From positions 1 through 11,353 of the forward strand of contig CALCNY010000202.1 in NCBI GenBank assembly GCA_937897585.1: 11,353 nucleotides of DNA, in the 5' to 3' direction. The notes below the pieces were generated by a model. It saw only the letters and a program-made list of their open reading frames with translations. It ran no database searches and was not told the origin of the DNA. Each line of letters begins with the position of its first letter. Position 1 is the first letter of the stretch. The stretch is from an uncultured Chitinophagaceae bacterium (GTDB lineage: Bacteria; Bacteroidota; Bacteroidia; Chitinophagales; Chitinophagaceae). Of this stretch, positions 7,965 to 11,353 are shown one piece after another. The position numbers and the translations under genes are program-made.

Positions 7965-8393
7965 TTACCATTTATCCACTTCTTCTGTACTGCCATTATC
8001 CATTGATGATGTATCAACAGATGTCTCTTCAACAATCGGAGCAGATGATGTTTCAGAAACAGATTCTTCAGATTGTACAGGAGCTTCGTCACCTTCGTAA
8101 GGTGTATCGTGATTAAACGCATCAAAATCGAAATCAGGCATTAAATCTGTTTTCACATGATCTATAGTTTCATTTAATCCTTTTAAAAATTTATTGAAAT
8201 CTTCTTTGTATAAAAAAATCTTGTGACGGTCGTATCCATCAGAATCAAATCTTTTACGGCTTTCAGTAATCGTTACATAAAAATCACTACCACGAGTTTC
8301 TCTTACATCAAAAAAGTAAGTTCTTCTCTTTCCAGCTTTTACACGAACGCTGTAAACGCTATCCATTTTTTTGTCGTTGTTTTCGTACCCCAC
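7965..8393 (-). CDS. PUR-alpha-like DNA/RNA-binding protein (DUF3276 family)
   Basis: The 142-residue product begins MGYENNDKK and has AGKRRTYFFDVRETRGSDFY at about 20-39, TITESRKRF at 41-49 and RHKIFLYKEDFNKFL at 56-70. This is the DUF3276 / PUR family, a single PUR repeat related to Borrelia BpuR and eukaryotic Pur-alpha, which binds single-stranded nucleic acid, probably as a dimer. Residues from about 95 on are an acidic, Ser/Thr/Glu-rich, likely disordered tail, longer than the minimal family. The start is GTG at 8393; an ATG at 8366 (residue 10) is possible, but the upstream GTG gives the usual family N-terminus, and an in-frame stop lies 18 bp before it. It has its own promoter at 8442-8471 and terminator at 7918-7943, so it is probably monocistronic. 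Its cellular role in Bacteroidota is not settled; global RNA or DNA binding is inference from the family. Confidence 0.9.
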   Translation of the reverse strand: MGYENNDKKMDSVYSVRVKAGKRRTYFFDVRETRGSDFYVTITESRKRFDSDGYDRHKIFLYKEDFNKFLKGLNETIDHVKTDLMPDFDFDAFNHDTPYEGDEAPVQSEESVSETSSAPIVEETSVDTSSMDNGSTEEVDKW

Positions 8394-8424
8394 TTTATTG
8401 GTTTTTATTGATTATTAAAATTCA

Positions 8425-8436
8425 CTCTTAAAAGAG
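8425..8436. promoter_or_regulatory. Short inverted repeat at the predicted transcription start
   Basis: CTCTT-AA-AAGAG on the plus strand is a 5+5 inverted repeat that overlaps the expected +1 of the PUR-family gene. It could be an operator or a small 5' hairpin; the arms are short and A/T-rich, so chance is possible. Confidence 0.3.
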
Positions 8437-8441
8437 CATGA

Positions 8442-8471
8442 CAAAGATAAATTTGTTTTTGATATGACAAA
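8442..8471 (-). promoter_or_regulatory. Bacteroidota-type promoter for the PUR-family gene
   Basis: On the minus strand a -33 element TTTG (8468-8471) is followed after 18 bases by TATCTTTG (8442-8449), a perfect match to the Bacteroidota -7 consensus TAnnTTTG. The start of transcription would fall near 8435, giving a leader of about 40 bases before the GTG at 8393. Confidence 0.75.
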
Positions 8472-8501
8472 ATATTTGAGAAAAAATGAATGAGATGTAT
8501 T

Positions 8502-10343
8502 TTAGGCCTCATTTCCTTCATTTTCAGACATTTGTTGTTTTTTATACATTTCCGCATACAACCCATTTTTCAAAAAAAGTTCTTGATGGGTTCCTGATTC
8601 AACAATTTTACCATGGTCCATAACTATTATTTTGTCGAATTTGAACAAGGAAAAAATACGATGGGTAATGATAATAGCCGTTTTTTCAGCTAATGCGTCG
8701 TTCAGATTTTCTAAAATTTGCTTTTCTGTACGGGCATCAACTGCACTTAGGCAATCGTCAAAAATAACAATCTCAGGTTTTTTAATCAATGCCCTTGCAA
8801 TGGAAATTCGTTGTTTTTGTCCACCCGACAATGTAATACCACGCTCCCCTACTATAGTTTGAAATCCATTTTCGAATTTCATGATTTCATTAAATATACC
8901 TGCGGCTTTGGCTGCGTTTTCTACTTCAATAAACGATGCGTCTGGCTTTCCAAATTTTATATTGTTTTCTATCGTATCGCTAAATAAAAAATTATCCTGA
9001 GGTACATAGCTAATTTGTGATCTCAGTGATTTCAATCTTATTTGTTGAATATCTGTGTCATCAAATTCAAGACTGCCATTATCTGCATCATACATTCTCA
9101 ATAATAATTGTGCAATGGTAGTTTTGCCTGAACCTGTTTTTCCTATGATGGCAATTTTCTGGCCTTTTTTTATTTCTAAAGAAAAATCTTGAACCGCATG
9201 AATGCCGGTGTTTTTATAAGTAAAATTCAGTTGTTTGAATTTAAGATTCCCTTTTAATGAATAATCTTTTGCATCAGGACCATCTGTAATAGAAGAAGGA
9301 GTTTCCAAGAATTCATTGATTCTTTTTTGAGAAGCGGCGGCTCTTTGTGTCATGCTAGCCGTCCACCCTATAGCACTTACAGGAAATGTAAGCATCTGAA
9401 TGTACAACACAAATTCTGCAATTTTACCAACTGAGGCGCCTTCAACATGATGCACCACATCCAAAGAACCGATAAGAATGGTAATTAATGTACTCATTCC
9501 AATCATCAAACCCATTGTGGGAAAATAAATAGAATCAGTTTTTGCCAAACTCAAAGCGCTTTCTCTATATTGTTCACTATTTTTTTTGAAAAAAGAAATC
9601 ATATCAGCTTCTTGAACAAAAGATTTAATCACTCTAATTCCAGAATAAGATTCTTGTGCATTGGCTGTGAGATTACTGAGTATCTGCTGAATTCTTTCGC
9701 TTTTTTTGTTGATGATGGCATTTACATAATAAATGGTAATTGCTAAAAGTGGCAATGGTAATAGTGCATACAATGTCAACCGAACGTCTGATTGCAACAT
9801 GAAATAAATGCTAAATCCAATCACGGCTGCGAGGTTAATAAAATACATCAATGCAGGTCCGGTGTACATTCTAACGCGACTCACATCTTCAGAAATCCTG
9901 TTCATCAAATCGCCGGTTGTATTTTTTTTATAAAATGTAAAATCTAAATTTTGATAATGGTTGTAAATTTCATTTTTCTGATCAAACTCTATATGCCTGC
10001 TCATGACGATAATAGTTTGTCTCATCAAAAACATAAAAAAACCGCTGATAATCGCCAGTACAAAAAGTGAAATGCCTGCATACAAAATCTTTTGACCGAA
10101 GCTCATACTTGAAAAGAAATGTATAAAATAACTCACTACAAAATTATATTCATGATATCCTGAGGTAGGCTGACTTGTAGATGAATCATTTTTAATAGAG
10201 GCAACAACCGTGTTCACAATATATCCGGTAAACTGAGGATATAAAATTCGAAAGTAATTGGTTAGTAGTACAAATAAAATCCCCAATAAAAAAAGCCATT
10301 TGTATTTCCGGAAATATTTATTGAGTATGGCGAGATGTGACAT
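8502..10343 (-). CDS. MsbA-like ABC exporter (fused permease and ATPase), non-canonical Walker B
   Basis: This 613-residue half-transporter has a type I exporter membrane domain (helices near 15-37, 84-110, 162-182, 188-210, 273-294 and 305-327) followed by an ATPase domain. Visible motifs are A-loop Tyr376, Walker A GKTGSGKT at 401-408, Q-loop Gln449, signature LSGGQ at 505-509, Walker B IVIFDD at 525-530, D-loop SAVD, and switch His561. It would export lipid, drug or peptide across the inner membrane as a dimer; substrate cannot be inferred. Asp530 replaces the catalytic Glu. In heterodimeric exporters such as TM287/288 and LmrCD the degenerate subunit has Asp here, so a partner encoded elsewhere is possible, though Bacteroidota often carry this DD type alone. 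ATG at 10343 gives a normal family N-terminus. No terminator follows, so reading into the PUR-family gene is possible. Confidence 0.93.
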   Translation of the reverse strand: MSHLAILNKYFRKYKWLFLLGILFVLLTNYFRILYPQFTGYIVNTVVASIKNDSSTSQPTSGYHEYNFVVSYFIHFFSSMSFGQKILYAGISLFVLAIISGFFMFLMRQTIIVMSRHIEFDQKNEIYNHYQNLDFTFYKKNTTGDLMNRISEDVSRVRMYTGPALMYFINLAAVIGFSIYFMLQSDVRLTLYALLPLPLLAITIYYVNAIINKKSERIQQILSNLTANAQESYSGIRVIKSFVQEADMISFFKKNSEQYRESALSLAKTDSIYFPTMGLMIGMSTLITILIGSLDVVHHVEGASVGKIAEFVLYIQMLTFPVSAIGWTASMTQRAAASQKRINEFLETPSSITDGPDAKDYSLKGNLKFKQLNFTYKNTGIHAVQDFSLEIKKGQKIAIIGKTGSGKTTIAQLLLRMYDADNGSLEFDDTDIQQIRLKSLRSQISYVPQDNFLFSDTIENNIKFGKPDASFIEVENAAKAAGIFNEIMKFENGFQTIVGERGITLSGGQKQRISIARALIKKPEIVIFDDCLSAVDARTEKQILENLNDALAEKTAIIITHRIFSLFKFDKIIVMDHGKIVESGTHQELFLKNGLYAEMYKKQQMSENEGNEA

Positions 10344-10347
10344 GAAG

Positions 10348-10355
10348 CAAAAATA
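10348..10355 (-). promoter_or_regulatory. Candidate -7 element close to the ABC exporter start
   Basis: On the minus strand TATTTTTG is an exact TAnnTTTG match ending 4 bases before the ATG at 10343. No TTG lies at the proper distance upstream. If used, the transcript would be leaderless or almost so; in such A/T-rich DNA a chance match is also likely. Confidence 0.3.
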
Positions 10356-10361
10356 AACAAA

Positions 10362-10392
10362 TTGACACTACTTAAGGATTAGAATAATTTAA
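10362..10392 (+). promoter_or_regulatory. Weak candidate promoter for the CHAD gene
   Basis: TTG (10362-10364), 20 bases, then TAATTTAA (10385-10392) has the correct spacing, but the second element lacks the final TG of TAnnTTTG. It lies in the 143-bp space between the divergent starts at 10343 and 10487 and would give a leader of about 90 bases. Confidence 0.25.
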
Positions 10393-10471
10393 ATCGCTCT
10401 TTCTCAAATCGCAATTATTTATTTCATTGACCAAACTCATTTCTAATTTATATCAAATGGGCAACATTTAT

Positions 10472-10476
10472 GGAAG
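10472..10476 (+). promoter_or_regulatory. Possible Shine-Dalgarno deciding the CHAD gene start
   Basis: GGAAG ends 10 bases before the ATG at 10487. The earlier in-frame TTG (10427) and ATG (10457) have no comparable purine-rich site in front of them. Shine-Dalgarno pairing counts for little in Bacteroidota, so this is only supporting evidence. Confidence 0.4.
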
Positions 10477-10486
10477 TTTAATAAAA

Positions 10487-11251
10487 ATGGCAATTAAATC
10501 ATTTAAAAAATATACCAAAAAAAGGTTTGAAAATTTGAATCAACTGCTTTCAAAACCAATACCCAAAAACAGTATTGACACCTTTCATCAAATAAGGATT
10601 GAAATTAAAAAATTGTATGCAGTAAGCCGATTTCTTGAATACAGTAACATACAATACTTAAATAAGAAAACAAGGTCTAAGCTCGAATTGATATTTTCAG
10701 ATTCAGGCAAAATTAGAGAAATACAGATGGGAATACAATTCATTAATAAATCATTTCCAGAGATGAAGCCTAATGAATATGTGGGAGTTCTTAAAAAAAG
10801 ACTAGTAAAATATCAAGCGGATTTTACTAAAAAATTCAGTGAATATTTAGAAATAGACAACAATTCAATCGCAAAAGACATCAAGATTGATGAGTTAATG
10901 CTGACAAACTACATTGCCTTACTTCAAAAAAGCAAGCATCAAATTGCGAAAGGGCCTAAAGAGTGTCCTTCAATCATACATAAAATCAGAGTAAATTTAA
11001 AAGATGCCGCCTATCTTTCTAAATGGTTGCCCTCAGAAATCCCAAATGAAAAAGACATCAAATTCATTTTGGAATTAGGTGAATGGCATGATCTTGTTTC
11101 TTTGAGAAAATTACTTTTAAAAACACTAGTCAAAAAAGAGTTTAATGAAGTAAATACCAACCAATTAATACTGATAATCCAAAAAATAAATCGAAGTATT
11201 ACCATTAAATTAAACCAGTTAAATCATGTTGACAAAAAGAAAAGAGCATAA
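10487..11251 (+). CDS. CHAD-domain protein (putative polyphosphate binding)
   Basis: From ATG 10487 the product is 254 residues starting MAIKSFKKYTKKRF. It shows the two-fold CHAD pattern: HQIRIEIKKL at 34-43 and HKIRVNLKDA at 165-174, each a His followed by Arg and Lys on one helix face, plus LGEWHDL at 197-203. CHAD is an all-helical domain whose conserved His and basic residues bind inorganic polyphosphate in characterised members. The protein is very rich in Lys and has no signal peptide or membrane segment, so it is probably cytoplasmic and granule-associated (inference). No CYTH/triphosphatase domain or polyphosphate kinase gene is next to it. The frame is open back to TTG 10427 and ATG 10457 (274 or 264 residues), but the family homology begins after residue 1 of the 254-residue form. 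Its stop codon abuts a terminator-like hairpin. Confidence 0.82.
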   Translation: MAIKSFKKYTKKRFENLNQLLSKPIPKNSIDTFHQIRIEIKKLYAVSRFLEYSNIQYLNKKTRSKLELIFSDSGKIREIQMGIQFINKSFPEMKPNEYVGVLKKRLVKYQADFTKKFSEYLEIDNNSIAKDIKIDELMLTNYIALLQKSKHQIAKGPKECPSIIHKIRVNLKDAAYLSKWLPSEIPNEKDIKFILELGEWHDLVSLRKLLLKTLVKKEFNEVNTNQLILIIQKINRSITIKLNQLNHVDKKKRA

Positions 11252-11285
11252 AAAAAGGACAACTCAACTAATTGGGTTATCCTTT
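11250..11285. terminator. Probable convergent terminator right after the CHAD gene
   Basis: AAAGGACAACTC (11254-11265) pairs with GGGTTATCCTTT (11274-11285), with one mismatch and one G-U pair, around an 8-base loop. On the minus strand it is followed by seven T (complement of 11250-11256), the better terminator direction, implying a minus-strand transcript arriving from the right. In the plus direction it follows the CHAD stop codon at once but only three T occur at its 3' side. Confidence 0.6.
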
Positions 11286-11286
11286 G

Positions 11287-11315
11287 ATGCGGAGAGTTAG
11301 GTACTCACACCGCAT
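11287..11315. other. Strong hairpin of unknown role near the right edge
   Basis: ATGCGG (11287-11292) pairs with CCGCAT (11310-11315), and inside it GAGT (11294-11297) pairs with ACTC (11303-11306) around a TAGGT loop. It is markedly richer in G/C than its surroundings. It fits no tRNA or terminator I know. The bases from 11316 to the end hold no recognisable gene; all three minus frames stop within about ten codons. Confidence 0.55.
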
Positions 11316-11353
11316 ATACTATTTTACTGATTATCAATTAGTTGTCGTTGTTC

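Noticed and set aside
8223..8411. Short plus-strand frame over the N-terminus of the PUR-family gene
   Set aside because: Shadow of a clear family member on the other strand.
10427..10486. Upstream TTG (10427) or ATG (10457) as the start of the CHAD protein
   Set aside because: The added residues have no resemblance to the family, the TTG has no support, and the ATG at 10487 has a purine-rich site 10 bases upstream. The longer forms are not excluded.
11324..11353. End of a minus-strand protein gene entering from the right (for example ...QLIDNQ-stop)
   Set aside because: All three minus frames stop within about ten codons of the edge, so too little is left to choose a frame or call a gene, although the terminator orientation fits a transcript from that side.

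Overview
The window is an AT-rich stretch of a Bacteroidota chromosome. Three independent signs support this. The dominant gene ends in a type IX secretion (T9SS) C-terminal sorting domain, which is confined to that phylum. A PUR-alpha-like DUF3276 protein, typical of the phylum, sits next to it. One clear promoter matches the Bacteroidota -33/-7 consensus (TTTG ... TAnnTTTG) rather than an E. coli-type promoter. Genus cannot be told from the sequence; the DUF3276 N-terminus resembles Sphingobacteriales/Chitinophagales versions, but that is a weak hint from memory.

Layout. Positions 1-7795 (minus strand) are one uninterrupted reading frame of about 2,598 codons that runs off the left edge. 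It encodes a giant secreted, probably surface-attached or released, multidomain protein: signal peptide, charged linker, BNR/sortilin-like Asp-box propeller, a ~100-residue domain, an Ig-like segment, twelve Kelch units, a second copy of the ~100-residue domain, five perfectly phased 52-residue repeats, a run of Ig/PKD-like modules, and most of a T9SS type A sorting tail. Only the last few dozen residues are missing. Every short open frame seen within 1-7795 in other frames is a shadow of this gene.

To the right, also on the minus strand, are a PUR-family nucleic-acid-binding protein (7965-8393, GTG start) with a good terminator and a good promoter, and an MsbA-like ABC exporter (8502-10343) in which Asp stands where the catalytic Glu of Walker B normally is. 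A divergent plus-strand gene (about 10487-11251) encodes a CHAD-domain protein. The right end (11252-11353) carries a hairpin that looks like a shared terminator, then a second strong hairpin inside a 10-bp inverted repeat, which I cannot assign.

The four genes do not form an obvious single pathway. The terminator at 7918-7943 separates the PUR-family gene from the giant gene. The ABC exporter has no visible terminator and could read through into the PUR-family gene, which nevertheless has its own promoter. I see no mobile element, CRISPR array, defence system, tRNA or rRNA. The most noteworthy material is the architecture of the giant T9SS protein and the unexplained structured DNA at the right edge; neither is clear evidence of a new system.
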